Part shown: piece by piece, positions 41,419-50,929 of the stretch
Position numbering within the stretch: the first letter of the stretch is position 1
How the letters are laid out: the number at the start of each line of letters is the position of its first letter
From: Billgrantia lactosivorans
GTDB lineage: Bacteria > Pseudomonadota > Gammaproteobacteria > Pseudomonadales > Halomonadaceae
DNA length: 64,000 nucleotides
Assembly: GCF_003254665.1 (NCBI RefSeq)
Contig: NZ_QHGY01000002.1
Coordinates: forward strand, 231,517 to 295,516
Direction: 5' to 3'
Program-made: the position numbers and the translations under genes
Notes under the pieces: model-generated
The model's database searches: none
Told to the model about the DNA's origin: nothing
What the model saw: only the letters and a program-made list of their open reading frames with translations

Positions 41419-43398
41419 ATGCTACTGCGTAACGAGCAACGCCAGCACATCGAGACCCTGATCCGGCTCAGCGAAGGCCAGCCGGCCGACCTGGGCGGCT
41501 GCCGGGAAGTGATTCGGCGCTCCTGGGAGCGCTGCGTCGGCGAGTACCGGCTCGACCCCGGCCGCCCCCGTCCCGTGCGGGTGCTGACCCAGCAGGCGCT
41601 CAAGGAGCACCGTGAGCCGGTGGATGAGCTGCTGCACGTCGCCCGGGCGGGTGTCGACCAGCTCTTCACCCAGATCGCCCCGCTGGGCTATGTACTGCTG
41701 CTCACCGATCGGCAGGGCATCACCGTCGATTTTCGCGGCCAGCGCGACAGGGAGCCGGACCTGCGCCGGGCGGGCCTCTATCTCGGCGCCGACTGGGACG
41801 AGCGCTACGCGGGTACCTGTGCGGTCGGCACCTGCGTGCACGACGCCCAGGCGATTACCTGCCACCAGAGCGAGCACTTCGACGCCACCCATATCAGCCT
41901 GACCTGCACGGCGGCGCCGATCACCGACCCGCAGGGGCAGGTCATCGCGGTGCTGGACATCTCCGCGCTGCAGTCGCCGCGCGCCCAGGAAAGCCAGAAC
42001 TTCGGCCTGCCGCTGGTCTCGCTCTACGCCCGCATGATCGAGGATGCCTATTTCCTGCACCGCTACCGCCACTGCCTGATGCTGCGCTTCGATACCGCGC
42101 GCGAGTTCGTTCATCTCAATGGCCGCGGGCTGATCGCCATCGAGGAGGACGGCAGCGTGATCGCCGCCAATGGCGCCGGCCGCGCACTGATCGACGCCCA
42201 CCTGCGGCGCTGGCCGCCGTGGTCGCCGGGCTGGCAGCCTTCGATCACCCAGCTGTTCGACGGCGAGCTCGGTGAGCTGCTGGGCATAACGGCGGCCAGC
42301 GACGATGGCATTCGCGCCTTTCGGGCGCGCGCCAACGACACCACCTGCTTCATCACCCTGGTCGAGCCGCGGGGCCGGCGCCAATCCCCGCATGGCTTGC
42401 CGCCTTCCTCTACGCTTACGCCTGTGCCGGCGCTGGACCGGCTCGCCTCGGACGACCCCGCCATGCACCGCGTGCTCAAGCTGGCGCGGCGGCTGCGCAA
42501 CGAGGAGGTCAGCGTATTGATCACCGGCGAGACCGGTACCGGCAAGGAGGTGCTGGCCCGGGCGCTGCACGATAGCGGTACGCGCGCCAAGGGACCTTTC
42601 GTGGCGGTGAACTGCGCGGCGATTCCCGAGTCGCTGATCGAGAGCGAACTGTTCGGCTACCTGCCCGGCGCCTTCACCGGTGGGCGCAGCAAGGGCATGC
42701 GCGGGCTGATCCAGCAGGCCGACGGCGGTACCCTGTTCCTGGACGAGATCGGCGACATGCCGCTGACGCTGCAGACCCGGCTGCTGCGCGTGCTGGCCGA
42801 GCGAGAGGTGATGCCGCTGGGGGCCGAGAAGGCGCTGCGCGTCGATATCCGCGTGATCACTGCCACCCACCGCGACATGAGCGAACTGATTGCCCGGGGC
42901 GGTTTCCGTGAAGATCTCTATTATCGGCTGAACGGCGCCCAACTGCGGCTGCCGGCGCTGCGCGAGCGGGCCGACAAGCACTATGTGATTCGCAGCGTCT
43001 ACCAGGCACTGCTTGCCGAGCGCGAACGGGAGGTGCGCCTGCGTGCCGATGCCATGAGCGCACTGCTGGCCCACGCCTGGCCGGGCAACATCCGTCAGCT
43101 CAAGAACGCACTGGACTTCGCCCTGGCCACGGTCGAGGGTGGCGAGATCACGCTTCACGACCTGCCGGAAGAGTGCCAGGGGCACCTCGTCGCCGCAGCG
43201 CAGACGATCGCGGTGACGCAGAAGGGGGCGGCGGACGAGGGCGAGGCGCTGCATGAACTGCTGCGTGCCAGCGGCTGGAACGTCAGCCTCGCCGCGCGGC
43301 GGCTCGGCGTTTCACGACCCACCATCTATCGGCGCATGCGCCGCCATGGCCTGGTGGCGCCCAATTGGCGCGAGTCCGACTCGAAGCTCGAACCTTAA
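41419..43398 (+). CDS. AcoR-type sigma-54-dependent transcriptional activator
   Basis: About 659 residues from the ATG at 41419 (GGAGG six bases upstream). Domains: GAF-like sensor (about 70-220, with GTCAVGTCVHDAQAITCHQSEHF, a Cys/His-rich motif of the AcoR group), a PAS-like linker, the AAA+ domain (GETGTGKEVLARALH Walker A; ADGGTLFLDEIGDMP Walker B), and a Fis-type HTH (NVSLAARRLGVSRPTIYRRMRRHGL). The sigma-54 contact loop reads GAFTGG rather than GAFTGA. It probably activates the divergent monooxygenase operon in response to a small alcohol, ketone or diol. Confidence 0.92.
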   Translation: MLLRNEQRQHIETLIRLSEGQPADLGGCREVIRRSWERCVGEYRLDPGRPRPVRVLTQQALKEHREPVDELLHVARAGVDQLFTQIAPLGYVLLLTDRQGITVDFRGQRDREPDLRRAGLYLGADWDERYAGTCAVGTCVHDAQAITCHQSEHFDATHISLTCTAAPITDPQGQVIAVLDISALQSPRAQESQNFGLPLVSLYARMIEDAYFLHRYRHCLMLRFDTAREFVHLNGRGLIAIEEDGSVIAANGAGRALIDAHLRRWPPWSPGWQPSITQLFDGELGELLGITAASDDGIRAFRARANDTTCFITLVEPRGRRQSPHGLPPSSTLTPVPALDRLASDDPAMHRVLKLARRLRNEEVSVLITGETGTGKEVLARALHDSGTRAKGPFVAVNCAAIPESLIESELFGYLPGAFTGGRSKGMRGLIQQADGGTLFLDEIGDMPLTLQTRLLRVLAEREVMPLGAEKALRVDIRVITATHRDMSELIARGGFREDLYYRLNGAQLRLPALRERADKHYVIRSVYQALLAEREREVRLRADAMSALLAHAWPGNIRQLKNALDFALATVEGGEITLHDLPEECQGHLVAAAQTIAVTQKGAADEGEALHELLRASGWNVSLAARRLGVSRPTIYRRMRRHGLVAPNWRESDSKLEP

Positions 43399-43483
43399 CA
43401 GGCTATCTTTTGTCGGACTGGTATGGGGGCATTCCATCTTCTGGTGGAGTGCCGTGCCATACCTCCCCCCGACAGGAGTCGTC

Positions 43484-44347
43484 ATGAGCCAGGAAAACGA
43501 GTACGTGCCGCCGAAGGTGTGGAAATGGGAGAAGGAAAGCGGTGGCCAGTTCGCCAATATCAACCGGCCCATCGCCGGCCCCACCCACGACAAGGCGCTG
43601 CCGGTCGGCAAGCATCCTCAGCAGCTCTACTCGCTGGCCACGCCCAATGGGGTCAAGGCCGGCATCATGCTCGAGGAACTGCTGGCGCTGGGCCACACGG
43701 GCGCCGAATACGATGCCTGGCTGATCCGGATCGGTGAGGGCGAACAGTTCGGCAGTGGCTTCGTCGAGGTCAATCCGAACTCCAAGATCCCGGCGCTGAT
43801 GGACCACAGCACCACGCCGCCCACCCGGGTGTTCGAGTCGGGTTCGATCCTGCTCTACCTGGCCGAGAAGTTCGGCGAGTTGCTGCCCCGCGATCATGCC
43901 GGGCGAACCGAGACGCTGAACTGGCTGTTCTGGCAGATGGGCAGCGCACCCTACCTGGGCGGCGGCTTCGGCCACTTCTACGCCTACGCGCCGACCAAGA
44001 TCGAGTACGCCATCGACCGCTTCGCCATGGAGGCCAAGCGACAGCTCGACGTGCTGGACCGGCGCCTGGCCGAGAGCCGCTACCTGGGTGGCGACGACTA
44101 TACCATCGCCGATATCGCCAACTGGGCCTGGTACGGGCAACTGGCGCTGGATCGCGTCTACGATGCCGGCGAATTCCTGCAGGTGCAGGAGTACGAGAAC
44201 GTGCAGCGCTGGGCCAGGGAGATCGACGCTCGCCCGGCGGTGCAGCGCGGGCGCATGGTCAACCGCACCTTCGGCCCCCAGGAGATGCAGCTGCACGAGC
44301 GCCACGACGCCAGCGACTTCGAGACGCAGACGCAGGACAAGCGCTAG
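43484..44347 (+). CDS. yghU: YghU-type glutathione S-transferase
   Basis: A 287-residue GST: YVPPKVWKWEKESGGQFANINRPIAGPTHDKALPVGKHPQQLYSLATPNGVKAGIMLEELLALG is the extended N-terminus of the YghU/Ure2-like group. The active-site stretch SLATPNGVK, SKIPALMD (cis-Pro) and ESGSILLYLAEKFG bind glutathione, and the C-terminal all-helical domain follows. YghU enzymes reduce disulphides and organic hydroperoxides using two glutathiones. The GGAG precedes the ATG at 43484. Confidence 0.9.
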   Translation: MSQENEYVPPKVWKWEKESGGQFANINRPIAGPTHDKALPVGKHPQQLYSLATPNGVKAGIMLEELLALGHTGAEYDAWLIRIGEGEQFGSGFVEVNPNSKIPALMDHSTTPPTRVFESGSILLYLAEKFGELLPRDHAGRTETLNWLFWQMGSAPYLGGGFGHFYAYAPTKIEYAIDRFAMEAKRQLDVLDRRLAESRYLGGDDYTIADIANWAWYGQLALDRVYDAGEFLQVQEYENVQRWAREIDARPAVQRGRMVNRTFGPQEMQLHERHDASDFETQTQDKR

Positions 44348-44803
44348 GTGACGGTCATAGCGCCAAGGCGGTTGGAGCCTCGGGATCTGGAAGCCTGTGC
44401 GGCACTGTTCGCGCAGGTGTTCTCCGCGGAGCCCTGGAGTGAACCCTGGGGTGTCGATGGTGCGCTGGCACGACTGGCGCATTTTCATGAATCTCCCGGC
44501 TTCATGGGTATGCTGACGCTGAACGACCTGGGCGAGGCCATGGGTTTCGTGCTGGGTAACCTCGAGCCCTACCTGGAGTGCCATCTGTTCTACCTGAGGG
44601 AGATGTGTGTCGCCTCGCATCGGCAGGGCCAGGGTATCGGCTCGGCGCTCTACCGTGCCCTGGAACAGGAGTTGGCCACGCGTGACGTCAGGGCGGTCTA
44701 TCTCGCCACGGGGCGGGAGATTCCCGCGGCGGAGTTCTACCAGGGTCTCGGCTTCCGCTGCAGTGAGAGCATGGCGTTCTATGCCAAGGGCTTGAAGGGC
44801 TAG
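44348..44803 (+). CDS. GNAT-family N-acetyltransferase
   Basis: A 151-residue protein whose GTG start directly follows the GST stop, so it is probably coupled. The core [52 protein letters not shown] contains the acetyl-CoA motif ([10 protein letters not shown], an R/QxxGxG/A variant) and the terminal YxxLGF. Substrate unknown. Confidence 0.85.
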   Translation: MTVIAPRRLEPRDLEACAALFAQVFSAEPWSEPWGVDGALARLAHFHESPGFMGMLTLNDLGEAMGFVLGNLEPYLECHLFYLREMCVASHRQGQGIGSALYRALEQELATRDVRAVYLATGREIPAAEFYQGLGFRCSESMAFYAKGLKG

Positions 44804-44873
44804 GTGCCTGGTTGGACACACTCGGGGCGCTCTGGCATGCTTCGCGCCTTCGAAATCCGCCCAAGAGAAGCCC

Positions 44874-45215
44874 ATGAGCGCCTTGCCGAACTGCCCCGCC
44901 TGCCAATCCGAGTACACCTACGAAATGGCCGACATGTACGCCTGCCCCGAGTGCGGCCATGAGTGGTCGGGCCTGGCGGAAGCCGGCGAGGCCGGCGGCG
45001 AGAAGGTGGTGCGCGATGCCAACGGCAACGAGTTGCAGGATGGCGACAGCGTCACCGTGGTCAAGGACCTCAAGGTCAAGGGCACCTCCTCGGTGGTCAA
45101 GGTGGGCACCAAGGTGAAGGGCATTCGCCTGGTGGAGGGCGACCACGACATCGACTGCAAGATCGACGGCTTCGGGCCGATGAAGCTGAAGTCGGAGTTC
45201 GTCAAGAAGGCGTAG
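44874..45215 (+). CDS. yjdM: YjdM/PhnA zinc-ribbon protein
   Basis: A 113-residue protein. Its N-terminal zinc ribbon [26 protein letters not shown] has four Cys, followed by an SH3-like fold with [67 protein letters not shown]. This is the YjdM family, once called PhnA. Its function is unclear in spite of the historical phosphonate label. Confidence 0.93.
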   Translation: MSALPNCPACQSEYTYEMADMYACPECGHEWSGLAEAGEAGGEKVVRDANGNELQDGDSVTVVKDLKVKGTSSVVKVGTKVKGIRLVEGDHDIDCKIDGFGPMKLKSEFVKKA

Positions 45216-45237
45216 GCGTCGAGGCGCGGGGCGAGAT

Positions 45238-45264
45238 GCCGGGCGCCCCCTCGAGGCGCCCGGC
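45238..45264. terminator. Convergent hairpin
   Basis: GCCGGGCGCC (45238-45247) and GGCGCCCGGC (45255-45264) form a perfect 10-bp stem between convergent genes. No U-tract. Confidence 0.5.
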
Positions 45265-45270
45265 GATCGA

Positions 45271-46608
45271 TCAGGCGACCTGCCGCGCTTTGTCACCCAG
45301 GGCAGTCGCCCGGCTCAGGAAGGCGCGGTTCAGGGGGCTGAATGGCTTGATGGCGAGGCGCTCCTGCGCCAGCCCCTGGGCCACGTCGCGATAACCGCCG
45401 CGCAGGGCGGCTTCGGTCAGGGTCCAGTCGATGATGTCACGCTGGGCGTGGCTGCCGCCGAAGCCGTTGGCGATGAAGCGCGCCGGGTACAGGCGCTCCA
45501 AGGCCGTGCCGTAGTCGCCGCGCCAGAAAGCCGTGAATCCCTCCACCAGCGGCAGGCCGATCTGCCTGGCCCAGACGCTTGCCTCCCGGCGTGTCTCATC
45601 GGCCTTGAGGGCAGTCAGCAGACGCTCCACCTGATCGTGGCGGCCCGCTCCGAGATAGGCCATGACCGCGTGCCAGTCGTTGAACGGATAGAGGCGTCCG
45701 TCGGCGTGCAGGTCCCAGCAGGCGGCCAGTTCCTGCCAGCGCGAGCCGACCTCCTGGCCGGTCAGTTGCAAACGCCAGAGCAAGGCCGAGGCATCCACCA
45801 TATCCAGCGCCATGGTGCTGGTACCTTGGCGGATGGGGCCGTCGTAGAGTGCCAGCGCCTGCTCGGTCTGGCCCAGGTCGAGATGGCACAGGGCCAGGTG
45901 CCACCAGTTGTGAACCTGGAAGAAGTTGTCGTCGCCCGCCCAGTGAGGCTCACGGGCGAGCATCCAGCCGATGCCATCCTCGGCGCGGCCCTGCATCTCC
46001 ATGACATGGGCGACGGCATGGTGCGCCCAGCAGTCCAGCGGCTGCCTGGCCAGGGCGTCACGGCCGGTCACCTCGGCCTGGGCATAGGCGCCGGTCTCCT
46101 CCAGCCCGAAGGCATACAGGCCCAGCACGATGGAGTAGCCTGGAATCTCGGGCGACCAGTGGGGCAGCACTCGGGCGATGCGATCGCGCAGGTTACGGGC
46201 GTTGGCCCGGTAGAAGTCGACAAGGTGGCCGGCCTGCAGCGCCAGCAGATCCCGCGGGTAGCGCATGTTGTGCCGGTCCAGGGCGATCGCGCCGGCACTC
46301 CACTCGCCGGCCAGCAGGGGGGCGAGGGCGGCGACGAGGGAGGCTTCCCGGTCGTTCAGGCGGCATGACGCGACGGCCGTCACGTCGGCCCTGGCCGCTG
46401 CGGCGGCCTCGGGCTCGGTGGCCAGCGTGAACAGATAGGCCCGGAAGATCCGCGCCATGGCGAAATCGGGGGCCGCCTCGATGGCCTGGTCCAGCGGTGT
46501 CACGGGGTCGCCGCGGTAGAGGTTGAAGGCCTCGACAGCACGAGAGTAGAGGTTCAGGGCTTCTGCGTTGGCACCGGACAGGGTATTGCCTTGGCGGTCG
46601 GTCAGCAT
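45271..46608 (-). CDS. Tetratricopeptide-repeat protein
   Basis: A 445-residue protein beginning MLTDRQGNTLSGANAEALNLYSRAVEAFNLYRGDPVTPLDQAIEAAPDFAMARIFRAYLFTL, a TPR-like start. Helical repeats continue to the end (TGRDALARQPLDCWAHHAVAHVMEMQGRAEDGIGWM; NWWHLALCHLDLGQTEQALALYD). Bacterial proteins with this arrangement are uncharacterised. It is divergent from an AraC regulator, its likely controller. No secretion signal. Confidence 0.75.
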   Translation of the reverse strand: MLTDRQGNTLSGANAEALNLYSRAVEAFNLYRGDPVTPLDQAIEAAPDFAMARIFRAYLFTLATEPEAAAAARADVTAVASCRLNDREASLVAALAPLLAGEWSAGAIALDRHNMRYPRDLLALQAGHLVDFYRANARNLRDRIARVLPHWSPEIPGYSIVLGLYAFGLEETGAYAQAEVTGRDALARQPLDCWAHHAVAHVMEMQGRAEDGIGWMLAREPHWAGDDNFFQVHNWWHLALCHLDLGQTEQALALYDGPIRQGTSTMALDMVDASALLWRLQLTGQEVGSRWQELAACWDLHADGRLYPFNDWHAVMAYLGAGRHDQVERLLTALKADETRREASVWARQIGLPLVEGFTAFWRGDYGTALERLYPARFIANGFGGSHAQRDIIDWTLTEAALRGGYRDVAQGLAQERLAIKPFSPLNRAFLSRATALGDKARQVA

Positions 46609-46766
46609 TGTCGTTGTTGCTCCACATTCCAGCGTTTCGTCGGGGGAATGGCGCCGGCCGTTTGCCCGGCGCCATGCTGCTAAACTACTGGCAGGCGCGG
46701 CGGAGGATAATGGGCGAGGCGCCGGACTTCTTGTCCGAACCGCCGCCATCACCGGAGCAATGGCCG

Positions 46767-47747
46767 ATGGAGGCTTCTCTTGACGTGCTGCGCACGATCC
46801 GCCTGACAGGGGGCATCTTCCTCGATGCGGAATTCACTGCCCCGTGGTGCGTCGCCGCGAGGGTCGCCCCGGAAGACTGCCACCCGTTCTCGCCGCTGCC
46901 CAAGGGGATCATTGCCTACCATTACGTCAGCGCTGGCCAATTGCTGCTGCGCGTGGGCGACGGGGTGCCGGTGGCGGTCACGGCAGGGCACCTGGTGGTG
47001 CTGCCGCGTAACGATCCGCACGTGCTGGGCAGCAGCCTGGATTGTCCTCCCGTGAGTGCCGAAGGCCTCATGCAGGCCACGGTCGAGAGCGGTGTCGCCC
47101 GGATCGTGCATGGCGGGGAAGGGGAGGCGACGCGAGTCTGGTGCGGCTTCCTGCTCAGCGATACGACGACCGATCCGCTCATCGGCATGCTGCCCAGCGT
47201 GATGACGCTGGATGTGGCGCAGGGCGTTGCGGGGCCGTGGATCGAGAGCTCCTTCCGCTTGGCGGCCAGCGAGCTGGCGACGGGCGAAGTGCGTTCTCCG
47301 GCGCTGCTGTCACGCCTGGCGGAGCTGCTCTTCATCGAGGCCGTCCAGTGCTACTTCGCAAGCCTGCCGGCGGAACAGCGCAACTGGCTGGGCGGGCTTC
47401 GCAATCCCTTCGTCAGCCGAGCGTTGGGTCTGCTGCACGACCAACCGTCCCGTCACTGGACCACCGAGGTACTGGCACGAGAGGTGGGTCTGTCGCGCTC
47501 GGCTTTCGCCGAACGCTTCACCGAGCTGGTCGGTGCGCCACCCATGCGTTACCTGGCCGGGTTACGCATGCAGTTGGCGGCGCGCCGCCTGAGGGAATCG
47601 CGGGACACCATCGGCAAGGTGGCCGAGGAGAGCGGATACGAGTCTGAGGCCTCCTTCACCAAGGCGTTCAAGCGCGCCTTCGGGTCACCCCCGGCAGCAT
47701 GGAGAAGGGAGCGGCAGGAGGCCGGGCAGGCGATTGCCCCCGAGTGA
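46767..47747 (+). CDS. AraC-family transcriptional regulator (cupin type)
   Basis: About 326 residues from the ATG at 46767, preceded by GGAG. The N-terminal half is an AraC_binding_2/cupin_6-like domain (SLDVLRTIRLTGGIFLDAEFTAPWCV... HYVSAGQLLLRV... HLVVLPRNDPHVLG). The C-terminal AraC HTH reads HWTTEVLAREVGLSRSAFAERFTELVGAPPMRYLAGLRMQLAARRLRES, then VAEESGYESEASFTKAFKRAFGSPPAAWRR. Divergent from the TPR-protein gene. Confidence 0.88.
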   Translation: MEASLDVLRTIRLTGGIFLDAEFTAPWCVAARVAPEDCHPFSPLPKGIIAYHYVSAGQLLLRVGDGVPVAVTAGHLVVLPRNDPHVLGSSLDCPPVSAEGLMQATVESGVARIVHGGEGEATRVWCGFLLSDTTTDPLIGMLPSVMTLDVAQGVAGPWIESSFRLAASELATGEVRSPALLSRLAELLFIEAVQCYFASLPAEQRNWLGGLRNPFVSRALGLLHDQPSRHWTTEVLAREVGLSRSAFAERFTELVGAPPMRYLAGLRMQLAARRLRESRDTIGKVAEESGYESEASFTKAFKRAFGSPPAAWRRERQEAGQAIAPE

Positions 47748-47798
47748 GGCGCAGGCTGCATATCGAATCTCCGCCTGCCTTGCCTTCCTCACGACAGA

Positions 47799-48041
47799 TC
47801 AGTCGATATCAAGCTCGTCGGCCGCTTCCTGGGCTATCAGCGCATCGGCCAGTGCCCGCGAAGCAAGGGCGAACTCCACGCGGGCTGCGCTCAGGGCGCT
47901 CAGATCCTTGCACGCCCCGTCGCCCTCCAGGCGGTCGAGCTGTATCTTGGCCATGACCAAGCGCTTGCATAGCACTTCGTTGAGGCGTGGCGCTACCGCT
48001 TCGCCGGGAATATCCCCCGGAATACTCAGCATATTCATCAT
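47799..48041 (-). CDS. Small hypothetical helical protein
   Basis: An 80-residue ORF: MMNMLSIPGDIPGEAVAPRLNEVLCKRLVMAKIQLDRLEGDGACKDLSALSAARVEFALASRALADALIAQEAADELDID. It is Ala/Leu-rich and predicted helical, with an acidic C-terminus. Purine-rich GGGGGGAA lies before the start codons. I recognise no family. Confidence 0.5.
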   Translation of the reverse strand: MMNMLSIPGDIPGEAVAPRLNEVLCKRLVMAKIQLDRLEGDGACKDLSALSAARVEFALASRALADALIAQEAADELDID

Positions 48042-48199
48042 CACGTTCCCCCCTGCGTCTTTCGGAAACCACAAGCGTCGCGATGCCCCTCGCCGAGCGC
48101 TTGAACGCATTATCGGCAAAGGACGAGGGAACTGAAGGGGGGGCGCAGGGGCACGTACCATGCCGCGCTGCCGTCGTGAGGCGGGGCGGCAAGAGCGCG

Positions 48200-48574
48200 T
48201 TATCGCACGGTGACCATGACCGGAGCCGTGCCACGCCTCAGCATGCCGAGTTCGCTGGCGGCTCGCTTGGAGAGATCGATGATGCGCCCCTGGACATAGG
48301 GACCGCGGTCGTTGATCAGCACTTCCACTTCCTGGCCCGTGTCCGCCCGGGTAACGAGCACCTTGGTGCCCAGGGGCAGGCTGGGGTGGGCGGCCGTCAT
48401 GGCCTGCTGGTCGAAGGGAGCACCACTGGCGGTGATGGCGCCCTGCAGACTGTCGCTGTAGAAGGAGGCGATGCCTTCCTGGACTTCGGCCTCGTGGGCC
48501 AGGGCATTGGCGGCGGATACCGCGAACAATCCTGCCAGGCAACAAGCGAGCAGCTTCTTGAGTCTAGCTCCCAT
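48200..48574 (-). CDS. RlpA-like double-psi beta-barrel protein
   Basis: A 124-residue secreted protein: [26 protein letters not shown] is a signal peptide. The DPBB domain contains [78 protein letters not shown], with the RlpA hallmarks [11 protein letters not shown] and VxINDRGPY. RlpA proteins are septal-ring-associated peptidoglycan-cleaving transglycosylases acting on naked glycan. This short form lacks a SPOR domain and lipobox. Confidence 0.88.
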   Translation of the reverse strand: MGARLKKLLACCLAGLFAVSAANALAHEAEVQEGIASFYSDSLQGAITASGAPFDQQAMTAAHPSLPLGTKVLVTRADTGQEVEVLINDRGPYVQGRIIDLSKRAASELGMLRRGTAPVMVTVR

Positions 48575-48801
48575 GGTATTACCTCAGGTTATCGTGTGGC
48601 GGGTATCGCTTTCATCGATGAGGTGCCGGTGAGCGTTTGGGATAGTACCTGCCATGGCCGTGTTGGGCAACCAAAGTCGCTTCTCGTTCGTAGAAGAAGC
48701 CGGCGCGTTGGGCGGCGTTGGGCGCTGATCTCGCTGCAGGGTCTCGCCGGGACGGGCGACCTGGGGGGGCGACCTGGGGCGGTGCCGCGGATGGCGGCCC
48801 C

Positions 48802-49698
48802 TCAGATGCCCTGGGCGCGGTGGGTCCAGGCCCGTGGCTCTTCTTCCTGGGAGATGAGCCGCAGGTTCGGTACGGTTGCCGTGCGATTGCGTCCGCTCTC
48901 CTTTGCTGCATACAGGCCTTCATCGGCCTGTTTCACCAGCGCCGAGCGGTTGGCATTGCGCACCGGCAGCATCGAGGAGACGCCGATGCTGACGGTCACG
49001 CGCTCCGCCACGGGGGAGGCCGCAAAGGGAAGGGCGCGTTCCGCCAGCATGGCATGGATACGTTCGGCCATGCGCACGGCGCCCTCCAGGCTGGTGTGCG
49101 GCATCAGCACCGCCATTTCTTCGCCGCCATAGCGGGCCACCATGTCGCCCGGGCGCGCGGCGGCGGCGCGAAGCACGTCGGCCACTCCACGCAGGCAGGT
49201 GTCGCCGGCCTGGTGACCGTAGGAGTCGTTGAAACGCTTGAAGCAGTCGATGTCGATCATCAGCAGGCTGAGGGGTTGGCGCTCGCGTGCGGCACGGCGC
49301 CACTCCAGCTTCAGCACCCGCTCGAACTCACGGCGGTTGGCGATGCCCAGCAGACCGTCGCTGGCGGCCTGCTGGGCCAGCTTGGCATTCTGGGCTGCGA
49401 GACGCTCGCGCTCCTGCACGAGCCGGGCTTCGCGTGAGCGATAGAAACGGTGCATCGGCAGCATGAAGCCGGCCAGCGCGAGGACGATGCCGCTGGCGAA
49501 GCCGGCCAGCGCGATGCCGGAAGGCAGCAGGCTCGCGGCCATGTCGGCAAGGGAAGCGGCTGCGTTGGGGAAGAGCGCGGCCTGCTCGGACACAAAGCCG
49601 TTGAGGGAAAGGGCGGCGTCGAGTAGCAGGGCAACTGCCACTGCACCAGTCGCAAGGGTGGTCCAACTGCTCAGTGGAGACTTGGGCTTCGTATGCAT
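48802..49698 (-). CDS. Membrane diguanylate cyclase
   Basis: About 298 residues from the ATG at 49698. Two membrane helices (about 13-30 and 55-80) enclose a short loop, followed by a coiled-coil stretch (RLVQERERLAAQNAKLAQQAASDGLLGIANRREFERVL) and a GGDEF domain. The active-site loop reads RYGGEEMAVLMP (GGEEM rather than GGDEF/GGEEF). It has DIDCFKRFNDSYGHQAGD for metal and substrate, so activity is plausible. It makes c-di-GMP. A terminator on the same strand sits 105 bp upstream of its start. Confidence 0.85.
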   Translation of the reverse strand: MHTKPKSPLSSWTTLATGAVAVALLLDAALSLNGFVSEQAALFPNAAASLADMAASLLPSGIALAGFASGIVLALAGFMLPMHRFYRSREARLVQERERLAAQNAKLAQQAASDGLLGIANRREFERVLKLEWRRAARERQPLSLLMIDIDCFKRFNDSYGHQAGDTCLRGVADVLRAAAARPGDMVARYGGEEMAVLMPHTSLEGAVRMAERIHAMLAERALPFAASPVAERVTVSIGVSSMLPVRNANRSALVKQADEGLYAAKESGRNRTATVPNLRLISQEEEPRAWTHRAQGI

Positions 49699-49803
49699 GG
49701 CGATCGTCTCGTTCCTGGGCCGTTCGGGCAATGCCCGAGACAAGGTTGTGACTCTGGCCAGCTGGCGCTCGCGGCATCCGTGCGTCTTGCTGTGCAGTGC
49801 GGC

Positions 49804-49828
49804 TAAAAAAAGGGCCGCAGAGCGGCCC
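49804..49828 (-). terminator. Orphan rho-independent terminator upstream of the diguanylate cyclase
   Basis: Read on the minus strand, GGGCCG-CTCTG-CGGCCC is followed by TTTTTTT. It is a classic terminator located in the upstream leader region of the c-di-GMP gene, suggesting attenuation or the end of a non-coding transcript. Confidence 0.8.
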
Positions 49829-50197
49829 AAGTACGCAGGGAACTAAAGGATAGTGCTAACTCATCGCAAGAGCGTGCCTTAGGCCGGTGGAAGCAGATGC
49901 AACCTGCTTGCCGGGGTCCAGTCCGCATCGCGTCGCTCCGTGACGCTGCAAGCGCCTAGGTGACGAGCGGTGACCCATGTTGCGTTGCCTCTCGTCAATC
50001 TTGCCACTGCCATTAAGTAAGCGAGAACAGTGCCATCTTTTCTCGATTCGTTTAAAAAACAGTGTTTTAGTAATGCTTTCGTGCCATGCGGGAGGCAGCC
50101 CGGGGGAAAAGGGGGCCTCCCCAGGGGAGAAAATGTTGGCAATAGGAGACGCTAAACGAGCGTTTTCCTATAAATACAATAAAATCAATGATTTGAA

Positions 50198-50215
50198 TGT
50201 CGCATTTCTGCGACA
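50198..50215. promoter_or_regulatory. Palindrome upstream of the HIT gene
   Basis: TGTCGCATTTCTGCGACA, a perfect 7-bp inverted repeat around TTTC, immediately after an AT-rich stretch (TATAAATACAATAAAAT near 50169). It could be an operator for the HIT gene, which starts 157 bp downstream. Confidence 0.45.
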
Positions 50216-50371
50216 GATAGTGCGACGGTGCCCCTCCCGGTGGACTGGAAAGGCAGGTGGCTTCGAATTTGCCGACAGGTGCCTGATGCGGAAGGAGGCT
50301 GGACCGGCGGCGTCGCTCAGGCGAGACTGCCTGCGTAACCCTCTTGCCTCCAACTGACAGGGAGAAGCGAA

Positions 50372-50761
50372 ATGGCCAGTGTCTTCAGTCGTATCATCCA
50401 TGGCGAGCTGCCCGGCGAGTTCGTCTGGTCCGACGAGCAGTGCGTGGCCATCATGACCCTCAACCCCATGAAGCCAGGTCACTTGCTGGTGATCCCCCGG
50501 GAGGAGATCGACCACTGGGACGACATGCCGGCCGCGCTGAGCGCACACCTCATGGCGGTGTCGCAGAAACTGGCGAAGGCCCTCAAGCGCAGCTTCCCCT
50601 GCGCGCGGGTGGGGATGATGATCGTCGGCCTCGAGGTCCCCCATGTGCATCTGCATCTGGTACCGATCGATGCGATGCAGGATATCCGCCTCGAAGGATT
50701 GCCCAGGGCGCAACCCGAGGTGCTGGCGGAACATGCCGATCGCATCCGTGGGGCGCTCTAG
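50372..50761 (+). CDS. HIT-family protein
   Basis: A 129-residue histidine-triad protein: FSRIIHGELPGEFVWSDEQCVAIMTLNPMKPGHLLVIPREEIDHWDDM, then VPHVHLHLVPI, the HxHxHx nucleotide-binding motif. The family hydrolyses nucleotide-phosphoramidates or AMP conjugates. GGGAG precedes the ATG. Confidence 0.92.
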   Translation: MASVFSRIIHGELPGEFVWSDEQCVAIMTLNPMKPGHLLVIPREEIDHWDDMPAALSAHLMAVSQKLAKALKRSFPCARVGMMIVGLEVPHVHLHLVPIDAMQDIRLEGLPRAQPEVLAEHADRIRGAL

Positions 50762-50929
50762 CCCGGTCGGCACTGCGCGCCGCGGCCTCGACGTAGGCCA
50801 TGGCTTACAGACTTTGGCGCCGATGTCTGATGGTACTTCCGTGACGCTGGTCTAGTATGGATATCTTCCTAAGCCAGCTGAATCCACGGCGGGCGGTACC
50901 CGTCCAAGAGCAGGGCACATGGAGGGCAC

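Larger units (their letters stand above)
49699..50371. other. 673-bp gap with a minus-strand terminator and a palindrome
   Basis: No trusted gene. It holds a clear minus-strand intrinsic terminator (49804-49828), GC-rich stem-rich sequence (49860-49980), an AT-rich stretch (50165-50200) and a perfect palindrome (50198-50215). The terminator lacks an obvious minus-strand gene to its right, so a leader RNA for the diguanylate cyclase or a small RNA is possible. The 264-bp minus frame at 49879-50142 does not look like a protein. Confidence 0.5.

Noticed and set aside
49830..49980. c-di-GMP-I riboswitch before the diguanylate cyclase
   Set aside because: Some GEMM-like words occur (CCGGCCTAAGG on the minus strand) but I could not build the full consensus fold by eye.
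49879..50142. 87-codon minus-strand ORF in the 673-bp gap
   Set aside because: Pro/Arg/His composition, no ribosome-binding site and no family resemblance; treated as non-coding.
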